DNA of 52,171 bases. Source: Streptomyces sp. Ru72 (GTDB lineage Bacteria > Actinomycetota > Actinomycetes > Streptomycetales > Streptomycetaceae). The stretch is taken from contig NZ_PQSR01000052.1 in NCBI RefSeq assembly GCF_002920635.1, positions 1 through 52,171 of the forward strand. Direction: 5' to 3'. Below, piece by piece: positions 1 to 8,716 of this stretch. Positions within the stretch are counted from its first letter, which is position 1. Each line of letters starts with the position of its first letter. Below the pieces are notes generated by a model, which was given only the letters and a program-made list of their open reading frames with translations, had not been told where the DNA came from and did no database searches. A program made the position numbers and the translations under genes.

Positions 1-3000
1 CGGGCAGGGACGCCTTCGGCACGTCCGTGTCGTCCTCCGGTACGTCTCGGGGGCTCCCGCGATCTCCGAGCGCTCGGCGCGCAGCGCACGCGCCGTGCGG
101 CGGGTGTCGTCGGCGGCGCGCTGGGCGGCGCGCCGGTCCTCGTCGGCGGCGCGGGCCCGCTCCAGGCAGGCCTGGGCGCGGGCCTCGGCCTCGACCGCCT
201 CGTCGGCGAGTTCGCGCAGTTTCACCTGCCAGCCGGCGCGTTCGCGCAGTCGGAAGGCGAGTCCGGCCAGGGCGTCGGCGGCGCGGCGGGCCTTCTGCGC
301 GGCCTCCTGGCGCTCGTCGCGCACCTGGGCGGCCTCGGTGGCCGTCTCCTCGGCCTCCGCCCGGGCGGTGCGTGCCTCGGCCAGTTCGGCCTCGGCCTCC
401 TCTGCGAACGCGCGGGCGTCACGGGCGGCCTGCGCCAGCTCGGTGAGCCGGCCCGCCGGGCATCCGGTGCGCCAGGAGGCGAGCCGGGCCGCGAGTTCCC
501 GGTCCTTGCCGAGCCGGGCCGCGAGCGCCCGGATCTCCTCGTCCCGCTCCGTGGCGCGGGCGCGCAGCGCCTGCCGCTCCTCGTCGGCTGCGTGTTCGTC
601 GTGCATGGCCGGGTTCGGCGGGACGAGGAACACATAGCCGCTGTCGTCGCATTCGTCGACGGGCGGGGTCGGAGCGAGCAGCGCGGCGGCGGTGCCGACG
701 GCGACGGCGGAGCGGGGCAGCAGCGCGGCCTCGCTCAGGGCCTGACGGGCCCGGAGGTGCGACTCCGGGTCGGTGATGATCACACCGTCGACCAGCTCGG
801 GCCGGGCGGTCAGCACGCGTGCGTGGTCCGCGGGGTCGACGGCCTGCGCGAGGTAGCGCCAGCCGGGCAGCGCGGGAATGCCGTGCTCGCCGAGGTACTC
901 GACGGTGGCGAGTACGTCCGGGCCGGGGGGCAGCAGCCCGCCGTCGCCGAGGGCGCCGAGGATGCGCGCGTCGTCGGCCGCCGCGGTCCGCAGTTCGAAG
1001 AGCTGCCGCTCGGCGGAGGAGACGGAGTCGTCGAGCAGTTCGCGCAGTTCGTCGGCGAAGCGGTCCAGTTCCTCGGCGGTGAGACAGCCTTCCGGTGCCG
1101 TCGCGGCGTCGGCCTCGCCGGTGTCCTCGTCGCGCCGGGGCCCGGGGACCCGGGGACGCGCGCCGGTGCCGGACAGGCCCAGCAGTTCCGCGAGGCGCTC
1201 CTCGGCCGCCAGCGCCTCGGCGGTGCGCCGCTCGGCCTCGTACGCCCGCTCGGCGGCCGTGGCCGCGTCCGCGGCGCGGGCCGCCGTCAGCTCCGCCCGG
1301 GACTCGGCGGAGGCCGCCTCGCGCGCGTGCTCGGAGGCCCGGCGGGAAGCCTCACGTGCGGCGTCCCAGGCGGCGACGGCGGTCTTCTCGGCGTCGCTCG
1401 CGGCGAGCGCGGCCCGCGCCGGGTCGGCGTCGGGGGCGCTGTCGTCCAGCCAGCCCGCGCGCACGGCCTCGGCGGTCTCCTGCTCGACCTCGGTCAGCCG
1501 CTGGCGCAGATGCCCGGCCTCGCTGCGGGCGCGCTGCGCCTCGGTGGCGGCGGAGGTCGAGTCCCGGTAGGCGGACTCGCTCACCTCCTGCAGGGCGGCG
1601 GACCGCTCCTCCTCCTCGTTGGCGAGGGACTCGGCGCTCTCGGCGGCGGCGTGCAGCGCCCGTACGAGATCGACGGCGGCCTTGGCGCGGGCGGCGAGCG
1701 CGGGGGCGGCGTCCCGTTCGGCCTCCTGGATGGCGGCCGACACGCGGGCCACCCGGTCGGCGGCGGCACGGTGCCGCAGCACCGCCTCGGCGGCCTGCCA
1801 CGCGGAGTAGAGCTGGCGGGCGTCGGCCAGTTCGCGCTTCTGCGCGGCGGCGGCCTTCTCGGCACCGGCGAGCGCCAAGGAGGCGTGGCGGTAGGCGAGT
1901 TCGGCCGCGATGAGCGCGCTGCGCCCGCGGGCGGTCTCGGCCTCGCTGACGGCGTGCGCGGCCGCGGTCACCTGCTCGGCGAGGTCGGCGGCGCGCATCC
2001 GCTCCTGAACCCCGCGCGCGGACAGGCGCCGCGCCAGCGTGCGTGTCCGCCGCTCGGCGCCCGCGTGGATGTCGCGCGCCCGCGAGCGGGCCTCGGCGGC
2101 GTCGACGATACGCCCGAGCAGGTCCACGGACCCGGCGGTGAAGTCCCGTTCGGCGATCAGCTCGGCCCGTCGGCCCAGCTTGTTGCCGAAACCGCTGACC
2201 AGGTCCGCGAGTCCGTCGGTGTCCCGGGTGTCGGTGACGGCACGCAGCAGCAGATCCGTGAAGTCGGAGTCCTTCTTGACCGCGAAGAGACCGGCGGCCT
2301 CACCCTCGTCCGCGTTCATCTCCCGCTGGTAGCGGAAGAGTTCGGGGTCGAGGCCGAGGTCCGTCAGGTGCTCGTTCCACCGGTCGTGGATCTCCTCCCA
2401 GTGCACCTCCAGATGCGGGTACGCCTTGCCCGCCTCCATGAGGGCGTCCCGGAAGCCCTTCATCGTGCGGCGCCGCCCCTGGGCCCCGGAGGTGCCCTCG
2501 ACGGGCGGCCGTACCGCGGTGGACTCGGCGACGGGCAGGTTGTCCAGGGTGAGTCCGGGGCCCGGACGGAAGGAGTACCAGGCCTCGGCGAACTTCCGCG
2601 GGTCGTTGGACACCTGGCGCCCGCGCCACTCGCTGACCTTGCCGACGACGACGCACTCACCGGTCTGCACGTGCTGCCACTCCAGGGCCACGTGTCCGCA
2701 GTCGTCGGCGAGCAGGAACTTGCGCAGCACGCCGGAACTGGCGCCGCCGAGCGTGTTGCGGTGGCCCGGCAGCATCACGGAGAAGATCAGCTTGAGCAGG
2801 ACGGACTTGCCGCCGCCGTTCTCCAGGAAGAGCACGCCCGCGGGGGCGGGCCTGCGCGGCGGCCCGACGGGCTCCTCCTCGAAGAACTCCGCCTGGGTGG
2901 GCGCGGGTTCGGGCACCGGATCACCCACGCCCCGCAGGTCCAGCACGGTGTCGGCGTAGCGCGCACCGGCCGGGCCGATGGAGTAGAGGCGGACCCGGGA

Positions 3001-3012
3001 CAGCTCGTACAT
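1..3012 (-). CDS. SMC/Rad50-like coiled-coil ATPase, N-terminal ~1000 residues (Wadjet/MksB-like?), runs off left edge
   Basis: The frame opens at ATG 3012 and stays open to the window edge. Residues 64-70 read ENGGGKS followed by VLLKL, a Walker A loop near the N-terminus as in SMC, Rad50 and SbcC proteins. From about residue 330 the translation is a long Ala/Glu/Arg-rich heptad-like stretch (a coiled-coil arm), so the C-terminal ATPase half should lie outside the window. It is the third gene of a minus-strand set, 49 bases after the 292-residue protein. Gene order recalls Wadjet jetA-jetB-jetC (kleisin, KITE, SMC), but the P-loop context differs from the GPNGSGKS of TIGR02680 proteins as I remember it, so I leave the subtype open. 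Near 49-53 the codon pattern appears to switch frame (see findings). The ribosome-binding site is weak. Confidence 0.75.
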   Translation of the reverse strand, partial: MYELSRVRLYSIGPAGARYADTVLDLRGVGDPVPEPAPTQAEFFEEEPVGPPRRPAPAGVLFLENGGGKSVLLKLIFSVMLPGHRNTLGGASSGVLRKFLLADDCGHVALEWQHVQTGECVVVGKVSEWRGRQVSNDPRKFAEAWYSFRPGPGLTLDNLPVAESTAVRPPVEGTSGAQGRRRTMKGFRDALMEAGKAYPHLEVHWEEIHDRWNEHLTDLGLDPELFRYQREMNADEGEAAGLFAVKKDSDFTDLLLRAVTDTRDTDGLADLVSGFGNKLGRRAELIAERDFTAGSVDLLGRIVDAAEARSRARDIHAGAERRTRTLARRLSARGVQERMRAADLAEQVTAAAHAVSEAETARGRSALIAAELAYRHASLALAGAEKAAAAQKRELADARQLYSAWQAAEAVLRHRAAADRVARVSAAIQEAERDAAPALAARAKAAVDLVRALHAAAESAESLANEEEERSAALQEVSESAYRDSTSAATEAQRARSEAGHLRQRLTEVEQETAEAVRAGWLDDSAPDADPARAALAASDAEKTAVAAWDAAREASRRASEHAREAASAESRAELTAARAADAATAAERAYEAERRTAEALAAEERLAELLGLSGTGARPRVPGPRRDEDTGEADAATAPEGCLTAEELDRFADELRELLDDSVSSAERQLFELRTAAADDARILGALGDGGLLPPGPDVLATVEYLGEHGIPALPGWRYLAQAVDPADHARVLTARPELVDGVIITDPESHLRARQALSEAALLPRSAVAVGTAAALLAPTPPVDECDDSGYVFLVPPNPAMHDEHAADEERQALRARATERDEEIRALAARLGKDRELAARLASWRTGCPAGRLTELAQAARDARAFAEEAEAELAEARTARAEAEETATEAAQVRDERQEAAQKARRAADALAGLAFRLRERAGWQVKLRELADEAVEAEARAQACLERARAADEDRRAAQRAADDTRRTARALRAERSEIAGAPETYRRTTRTCRRRPCP

Positions 3013-3061
3013 GGCGGCGGACTCTCGTCGTAAGTCTTGCTGGTGTTCGGAAAGGGCGGGG

Positions 3062-3940
3062 TCAGGAGTGGAACGGAAGTCCGGCGTCGGCCACGAGCTC
3101 GAGGTCGTCGGTGTCCTCCGCGGGAAGCAGGGTCGCCGTGCCGTCGGTGACCGGGACGATGCCCAGCTCGAGGAGTTCGGCCATGGCGGCGCTGCCGGCC
3201 ATGTCGCGCACCTGGAGCTGGTAGCGGGCCGTCGTGCGATACGTGCCGCCGTTCTCGTCGCCCGTGCGCTGGAGGAATCCGGAGTCGGTGAGGAACCCGA
3301 CGGCCTTCGCGACGATGCCGGTGGTCGAGGCGGCCGGGCGGCGCGCGTCCTTGGTGGCCCCGGTCGCGCTGCGTCTGGCCCAGACCCGCCAGGCGGCCTC
3401 CAGTCCGGGCGCGTCGGTGGCCGGGTCGGTGTTCTCTCCCTGCTCCTCGGCCCGCTCCTCCAGGCGGCGGCAGGCCTGGCGGACGAAGGCGTCGACGCCG
3501 TTGACCGTGACGCGCCCGATGTAGCCGTCGTCGGCGAGGTCCTCCGGGCGCGGGAACGCCAGGGCGGCGACGGCCAGATGGGCGAGCCCGTGCAGGAAGC
3601 GGTCGGCGGAGTCGGCCGATGTGCGACGCGCGTAGTCGCCCATGCGCACCGCGAACACCGAGTCCTCGGCCGCGGTGACGGCCATGCCCGCGCGCGGGGA
3701 CACCTCCAGGACGATCAGGCCGAGCCCGGTGGCGACGGCGTCGGCCAGCCGCGCGAACGGCGGGTCCTCTCGGTAGCGGCGCAGCAGGTCCGCGTACTCC
3801 TGGTCGCGTGCCGGCTGCAGCTTGGGCTGCAGGCCGAAGGCGACGAGCCGCGCCGCGTCGGCGGCGTCGGCGGGGGTGACGGCGCTGCTCACCGGCGTGG
3901 CGGCGGCCTCCGGCTCACTCCACTCGACGTGCTCGGTCAC
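3062..3940 (-). CDS. 292-residue partner of the SMC-like ATPase (possible KITE/JetB-like subunit)
   Basis: GTG start at 3940 with AAGGAG about nine bases upstream. There is no recognisable catalytic motif. The N-terminal half mixes short helices and strands, and the C-terminal half contains a segment resembling a winged helix (roughly residues 195-250, with KAVGFLTDSGFL). A small winged-helix protein between a larger protein and an SMC ATPase is the arrangement of JetB/MksE/ScpB-type KITE subunits, which is why I suggest that role. It sits 46 bases after the upstream gene and 49 before the ATPase gene, so all three are probably co-transcribed. The family itself I do not recognise; the function is inferred from context only. 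Confidence 0.6.
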   Translation of the reverse strand: MTEHVEWSEPEAAATPVSSAVTPADAADAARLVAFGLQPKLQPARDQEYADLLRRYREDPPFARLADAVATGLGLIVLEVSPRAGMAVTAAEDSVFAVRMGDYARRTSADSADRFLHGLAHLAVAALAFPRPEDLADDGYIGRVTVNGVDAFVRQACRRLEERAEEQGENTDPATDAPGLEAAWRVWARRSATGATKDARRPAASTTGIVAKAVGFLTDSGFLQRTGDENGGTYRTTARYQLQVRDMAGSAAMAELLELGIVPVTDGTATLLPAEDTDDLELVADAGLPFHS

Positions 3941-3986
3941 GGTTGGGGCTCCTTGGTGCGCTGGTGCTTGTTCGTGGTCATCGGCA

Positions 3987-5513
3987 TCAGGCCGCTTCCG
4001 TCCGGTCCGCCGCCATGCCCGCCGCGTCCAGCAGGGCCGTGCCCACGATCAGATCGGCCCCGCCGAACTCCGGGTCGTCCAGCTCCGTGCCGTCGTCCAC
4101 CGCGAACAGCAGCTTCTCCTCCCCCTGCCGGTACGCCGTGCCCACCGGCGGGCTCGCCGCGTGCACGGCCAGCAGGGCGACCAGATAGGGCAGGTCGGGG
4201 TCCTTGCGGCGCGCCTCGGCCAACAGCCCCGACAGTCGCCGTGGCGCGTCCGCCGGCAGGTCGAGCAGTTCCATGGCGGCGGCCATCTGCTCCTCGCTGA
4301 ACCTGCTGTCGTCCGGTGTGGCGATCAGGTCCGGCTCGGGCATCTCGGCGCCCAGGTGCTCGCGCTCCACCGGAGGCGTCAGCAGCAGGTCGACGAGGTC
4401 TCCGGTCCGCACGGAGAACGGCGTACGCAGCCCCGTACCGTGCGTGAAGAAGGCGTCCGTGACGCGGGTCGCCCGCTCGAGCGCCAGGGGCAGCACTTGC
4501 GCGACGAGCTGCCCGTACAGGTCGATCCCCGACGTCGCGACGGGCGTGGCGAACGCCTGCCGGTCCTGCTCGGCGCGGAACAGCGGGCCCGCTTCGAGGA
4601 GCCGGGACTGCAGCTGCGTGTGCCGGCGGATGCAGTCCTTGACGATGTCGACGAGTTCGGCGGCGCGCCGCTTCTGATCGGGGTCCTCGGACTCGTCCCG
4701 GGCCTTGCGGATGTTGGTGAGGATCGCGTTCTCGTGGCGGTAGCGCTCGGCGACGTGGTCCAGGGCCTCGGTGATCATGTCCGGGACCGCGTTCAGCCAG
4801 TCCACCGCGCGGACGTTGCGCCGGGTGGCGTCCAGGGCCTTGCGCAGGGACTCCGAGTACTGCACGGTCCGGTAGCGGGCCTGCTCGGCGGCGAGCTGGG
4901 CGTCGGCGAGGCGGCCCCGGCTGATCAGCACCTCCAGTTTGACCTCGGCGGCGATCTGGGCGCTGGTGACATCGGTGTCGAGGGCGCCGACGAGGACGTT
5001 GACCGCCTCGTCCGTCGTCCGCAGGTAGACGCCTCCGCCGTAGCCGGGGACCTCCTCGATCAGCTTGAAGTCGTAGTCACGGCGGACGTACGTGCCGTCC
5101 GGGGCGAACGTGCCGTAGACGGCCCGGAAGCCGCGGTCGACGCTGCCGACGTTGATCAGGTTCTCCAGGACCCAGCGGGCCACGCGCTCGTGCTCGGCGG
5201 GCGGGCGCCGCGGTGCCTGGGCGGCGATGCGCGGGATGAGGCGGGCGACTATCTGGTCGTGGTCCGCGCCCGTGTCGAAGTCCATGTTCAGCGTGACCAG
5301 GTCGATGGCGGCGAGGGCGATCTCCGCCATGCCGTACACCGAGTACTCACCCGCGAGGTTGGCCTTGCGTGCGTCCAGGTCGTGCAGCGGCGCGGTGCAG
5401 GCGAGCGCGCGCAGACGCCGGGCCAGCCCCTCGTCGGCGGCCGGCCCCGGAGCGGGGCGCGGCCCCGTGCTGAACTGGGGCGGAACACGATCCGTCGATG
5501 CAGGCGAAGTCAC
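3987..5513 (-). CDS. ~508-residue first gene of the SMC-like set (possible kleisin/JetA-like)
   Basis: I chose GTG 5513 as the start; an in-frame TTG at 5543 would add ten residues but has no clear ribosome-binding site. The protein is soluble, mostly helical and charged, with a coiled-coil-like centre (roughly residues 200-320) and an acidic C-terminus. It has no nuclease or NTPase motif that I can see. In Wadjet and MksBEF systems the first gene is a kleisin of about 450-520 residues, so size and position fit that role; the sequence does not look like the DUF2397 proteins of the TIGR02677-02680 cassette. It begins the minus-strand set and is separated from the GntR gene by 87 bases. The homology is unproven. 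Confidence 0.6.
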   Translation of the reverse strand: MTSPASTDRVPPQFSTGPRPAPGPAADEGLARRLRALACTAPLHDLDARKANLAGEYSVYGMAEIALAAIDLVTLNMDFDTGADHDQIVARLIPRIAAQAPRRPPAEHERVARWVLENLINVGSVDRGFRAVYGTFAPDGTYVRRDYDFKLIEEVPGYGGGVYLRTTDEAVNVLVGALDTDVTSAQIAAEVKLEVLISRGRLADAQLAAEQARYRTVQYSESLRKALDATRRNVRAVDWLNAVPDMITEALDHVAERYRHENAILTNIRKARDESEDPDQKRRAAELVDIVKDCIRRHTQLQSRLLEAGPLFRAEQDRQAFATPVATSGIDLYGQLVAQVLPLALERATRVTDAFFTHGTGLRTPFSVRTGDLVDLLLTPPVEREHLGAEMPEPDLIATPDDSRFSEEQMAAAMELLDLPADAPRRLSGLLAEARRKDPDLPYLVALLAVHAASPPVGTAYRQGEEKLLFAVDDGTELDDPEFGGADLIVGTALLDAAGMAADRTEAA

Positions 5514-5600
5514 GGTGCACAGATTAGGTCCTGGGTCTGACAACGACCCAAATCGCCGGGTGCGCTCCGCCGGCCGCGCCCCGCGGGAAAGCCGCCGGTG

Positions 5601-6311
5601 TCAGGCCCCGCGCCCCGGACCCGTGTCGGCCACCCGGCGCCCGTACACCTCGACCAGGCCCGCTCGCGAGTCGTCGAGGTAGGCCGCAAGGAGCTGCTCG
5701 GCGCTCTCGCGCTGCCCGGCCTGCAGGGTCCGGAGGATCTGTTCGTTGCGGGCCAGGTAGGGCTCGTGCAGCCGGCGCGGGTCCGCCACCACGTGGAACG
5801 CCAGGCGCAGTTCGGCGAAGACGCTGCGCATCAGTTCGTCCGTGCGTTCGCTCCCGGCGAGTGCCACCAGTTCACGGTGGAAGTGGATGTTGGCCGTCGA
5901 GACCCCTTTCCAGTCACCTTCGCGTGCCGCCCGCTGCCCCTCAGCGACCGCAGCGGCGAGACCTTCCACGGCGTACGGCGGCTGCCCGAGGCCCCGTACG
6001 ACGGCGCACTCGACGAGCGTGCGGGTGCGGTAGATGTCCTCGACGTCGTCCACCGTCAGGACTCGCACGAAGACGCCCCGGTTCAACTCGTGGACGAGCA
6101 GCCTCTCGTGCGTGAGCAGCCGGAAGGCCTCGCGCAGCGTGTTACGCGAGACGCCGAGCGCGCCGCCGATGCTGTCCTCCGACAGCCGGGTGCCGGGCGG
6201 GAAGTAGCCCTCGGCGATACGGCTCCTGAGGATGTCCGACACCCGCTCGGCGGTGCTGGTGCGCCCGAGCAGCGCGCGGTCGTCGGCCAGTCCCGTCAGC
6301 TCCTCTGCCAT
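5601..6311 (-). CDS. GntR-family regulator with FCD ligand domain
   Basis: The 236-residue protein has an N-terminal winged helix-turn-helix (about residues 18-80, with GALGVSRNTLREAFRLL as the recognition region) followed by a helical FCD domain, the FadR-subfamily sensor for small organic acids. It is divergent from the transporter and 5-oxoproline genes that start at 6483, so it most likely controls them in response to 5-oxoproline or a related acid. The shared intergenic region holds a perfect palindrome lying between -35 and -10 like elements of the divergent promoter, which would make the protein a repressor. ATG 6311 is the start used; the Shine-Dalgarno is poor. Confidence 0.85.
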   Translation of the reverse strand: MAEELTGLADDRALLGRTSTAERVSDILRSRIAEGYFPPGTRLSEDSIGGALGVSRNTLREAFRLLTHERLLVHELNRGVFVRVLTVDDVEDIYRTRTLVECAVVRGLGQPPYAVEGLAAAVAEGQRAAREGDWKGVSTANIHFHRELVALAGSERTDELMRSVFAELRLAFHVVADPRRLHEPYLARNEQILRTLQAGQRESAEQLLAAYLDDSRAGLVEVYGRRVADTGPGRGA

Positions 6312-6355
6312 GCCCGGAATTCAAGCGCAGAGACAAGGACGAGACAACACGGGTA

Positions 6356-6385
6356 TTGAAGGATCGTTCAACGATCCTCTACCTT
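6356..6385 (+). promoter_or_regulatory. Promoter of the 5-oxoproline cluster with embedded GntR-type operator
   Basis: TTGAAG (6356-6361), an 18-base spacer and TACCTT (6380-6385) make a fair vegetative promoter. The spacer is nearly filled by a perfect inverted repeat, AGGATCGTT-C-AACGATCCT (6360-6378), with nine-base arms and a one-base centre. A repressor bound there would block RNA polymerase. The only regulator next to it is the divergent GntR/FCD gene. Confidence 0.65.
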
Positions 6386-6482
6386 GCTGGACACGGCACC
6401 GCTCCGCTCACCGTGGCGTCGCGGCTTCCGCACCGCACGGCTCATCCCGCAAGCACCCTCCGTCCCTCACTGCGAGGTGCCC

Positions 6483-7802
6483 ATGAGCACGACTCCTTCC
6501 TCCCCGGCCCCGACGGCCGACGCCCGTTCCGGCGCCGGTGAACTCGGCGCCGACGACGGCGCCTTGGGCTGGTTGCGCGCCCTCGGCCCCCGTGGCCGCC
6601 GTGCCTTCGCGGGCGCCTTCGGCGGCTATGCCCTGGACTCGTACGACTACTTCACGCTGCCGCTGAGCATGGTCGCGCTGGCGGCGTACTTCGGTCTGGA
6701 CAGCGGTCAGACCGGCCTGTTCACCACGGTCACGCTGGTCGTCTCGGCGGTCGGCGGCGCCGTGGCGGGTGTGGTCGCCGACCGCGTCGGACGGGTGAAG
6801 GCCCTGATGATCACCGTGGTGACCTACGCCGTCTTCACGGTCGCCTGCGGCTTCGCTCCGACCTACGAGACCCTGCTGGTCTTCCGTGCCCTCCAGGGCC
6901 TCGGCTTCGGCGGCGAGTGGGCGGTCGGCGCGATCCTGGTCGCCGAGTACGCGAGCGCCCGGCACCGGGGCCGTACGCTCGGCGCGATCCAGAGCTCCTG
7001 GGCCGTCGGCTGGGCGCTGGCCGCGGTCGTCTACACCCTGGTCTTCTCGTTCCTGGGTGACGACCTGGCCTGGCGGGTGATGTTCTGGACCGGTGCGCTG
7101 CCCGCGCTGCTGGTGATCTGGATGCGCCGCCGGGTGCACGACGCCCCGGAGGCGACGGCCCAGCGCGAACGGAGCGCCGAGAAGGGCTCGTTCGCCGCGA
7201 TCTTCAAGCCGGGCAGGGACGGGCAGCCCGGCCTGCTGCGCACGACGGTCTTCGCCGGGCTGCTCTCCACCGGTGTCCAGGGCGGCTACTACACACTGGC
7301 GACCTGGGTGCCGACGTACCTGAAGTCGGAGCGAGGCTTGTCGGTCGTCGGCACCGGCTCCTACCTGACGTTCCTGATCTCCGGGGCCTTCCTGGGCTAC
7401 CTCACCGGCGGCCACCTCACCGACCGGCTCGGCCGCAGGCGCAACATCTGGCTCTTCGCCCTGCTGTCGGCGATCTGCATCCTGGCGTACGCGAACATCC
7501 CCAGTGGCGCCAACACCCTGCTGCTGGTGCTCGGTTTCCCGCTCGGGTTCTGCATGTCGGCCATCTTCAGCGGCTTCGGGTCGTACCTGAGCGAGCTGTA
7601 CCCGACGGCGGTGCGCGGCACGGGACAGGGCTTCACCTACAACGCCGGTCGAGCGGTGGGCGCCGCCTTCCCGACCCTGGTGGGCTTCCTCGCCGACAGC
7701 TGGGGCGTGGGCGGTGCGCTGGTCTTCGGCGCGATCGGGTACGGGATCGCGGCTCTGGCGCTGCTGGGCCTGCCGGAGACGCGCGGGAAGGAGCTGCGGT
7801 GA
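6483..7802 (+). CDS. MFS transporter, probable 5-oxoproline/organic acid importer
   Basis: The start is ATG 6483, preceded by GAGGTG; an in-frame ATG at 6384 lies inside the promoter. The 439-residue protein has about twelve hydrophobic segments and the MFS signature between helices 2 and 3 (GVVADRVGRVKAL), plus FGGEWAVGAILVAEY and a second signature copy TDRLGRRRN. This resembles the metabolite:H+ symporter / aromatic-acid symporter branch. Its stop codon overlaps the GTG of the DUF1445 gene, so it is the first gene of the operon leading to pxpABC. That context suggests uptake of 5-oxoproline, which is an inference from neighbours. Confidence 0.85.
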   Translation: MSTTPSSPAPTADARSGAGELGADDGALGWLRALGPRGRRAFAGAFGGYALDSYDYFTLPLSMVALAAYFGLDSGQTGLFTTVTLVVSAVGGAVAGVVADRVGRVKALMITVVTYAVFTVACGFAPTYETLLVFRALQGLGFGGEWAVGAILVAEYASARHRGRTLGAIQSSWAVGWALAAVVYTLVFSFLGDDLAWRVMFWTGALPALLVIWMRRRVHDAPEATAQRERSAEKGSFAAIFKPGRDGQPGLLRTTVFAGLLSTGVQGGYYTLATWVPTYLKSERGLSVVGTGSYLTFLISGAFLGYLTGGHLTDRLGRRRNIWLFALLSAICILAYANIPSGANTLLLVLGFPLGFCMSAIFSGFGSYLSELYPTAVRGTGQGFTYNAGRAVGAAFPTLVGFLADSWGVGGALVFGAIGYGIAALALLGLPETRGKELR

Positions 7803-8644
7803 ACCGGACGGAAGACCACTCCCCGACCCTCGCGGAAGACCGACCGCTGATCCTCGTCGACGAGCACGCGCACGCGTGGAGCGCGAAGGACGCCCGGGCC
7901 CGTGTCCGGGAGGGCCTGAGCGGCCCCACCGCCGGGGTCGCCGCGGGTCACACCCAGGTCAACCTGATCTCGGTGCCCGCCGACTGGGCCTACGACACCC
8001 TGCTGTTCTGCCAGCGCAACCCCAAGCCCTGCCCGGTCCTGGACGTCACCGACGCGGGCTCCCCCAGGACGGTTCTCGCGGAGGACGCCGACCTGCGGAC
8101 CGATCTGCCGCGCTACCGGGTGTGGCGGGACGGGGAACTGGTGGACGAGCCGACGGACGTGCGCGCCCACTGGCGCGACGATCTGGTGTCGTTCCTCATA
8201 GGGTGCAGCTTCACCTTCGAGTGGGCGCTCGGCGAGGCGGGCGTGCCCCTGCGCCACATCGAGCAGGGCCGCAACGTCCCGATGTACGTCACCACCCGCC
8301 CCTGCCGTCCGGCAGGGCGGCTGCACGGCCCCATGGTGGTGTCCATGCGCCCGGTCCCACCACGGCACCTGCCCGCCGCGATCCGGGAGAGCAGTCTGCT
8401 GCCCGCGGTACACGGCGGCCCCGTACACTGCGGCGATCCGTCGGCCCTCGGCATCGCGGACCTGGGCCGACCCGACTTCGGCGACCCGGTGGACGCCGAA
8501 CCGGACGACATCCCGGTGTTCTGGGCCTGCGGCGTGACCCCGCAGGCCGCGGTGACGGCCTCGCGCCCGCCGTTCGCCATCACCCACGCACCGGGGCAGA
8601 TGTTCATCACCGACGCCCGCGACGACCAGTACCGCGTGCTCTGA
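7799..8644 (+). CDS. DUF1445 / YcsI-like putative hydro-lyase (D-glutamate cyclase family)
   Basis: GTG 7799 overlaps the transporter stop by four bases. The 281-residue length and the motif SFLIGCSFTFEWAL (about residue 135) with NVPMYVTTRPC are typical of the DUF1445 family, annotated as putative hydro-lyases and related to mammalian D-glutamate cyclase, which interconverts D-glutamate and 5-oxo-D-proline. This makes sense beside a 5-oxoprolinase: the enzyme could feed or drain the 5-oxoproline pool. Substrate and direction are inferred from context. A short tandem duplication follows the stop codon. Confidence 0.8.
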   Translation: MNRTEDHSPTLAEDRPLILVDEHAHAWSAKDARARVREGLSGPTAGVAAGHTQVNLISVPADWAYDTLLFCQRNPKPCPVLDVTDAGSPRTVLAEDADLRTDLPRYRVWRDGELVDEPTDVRAHWRDDLVSFLIGCSFTFEWALGEAGVPLRHIEQGRNVPMYVTTRPCRPAGRLHGPMVVSMRPVPPRHLPAAIRESSLLPAVHGGPVHCGDPSALGIADLGRPDFGDPVDAEPDDIPVFWACGVTPQAAVTASRPPFAITHAPGQMFITDARDDQYRVL

Positions 8645-8648
8645 CGAC

Positions 8649-8698
8649 GACCGGCACCGCGTCGCCCGACGGCGACCGGTGCCGCGTCGCCCGACGGC
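8649..8698. repeat. Tandem 25-bp duplication behind the DUF1445 gene
   Basis: Two adjacent 25-base units (8649-8673 and 8674-8698) differ at only two positions. A third, weaker copy overlaps the last codons of the DUF1445 gene (about 8624-8645, CGACCAGTACCGCGTGCTCT), so the duplication probably arose from the gene end. It fills most of the gap before pxpA but ends before its ribosome-binding site. Confidence 0.7.
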
Positions 8699-8716
8699 GC
8701 CCGACCAGGAGGGACC

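Noticed and set aside
592..3033. Long open frame on the plus strand opposite the SMC-like gene (813 codons)
   Set aside because: It is codon-aligned antisense of the real gene; residues are Gly/Val/Gln/Leu-rich as expected from complementing Ala/Asp/Leu codons.
1..5543. Assignment to the TIGR02677-02680 (DUF2397/2398/2399) type Wadjet cassette
   Set aside because: The P-loop context and N-termini do not look like those families from memory; left open as Wadjet-like.
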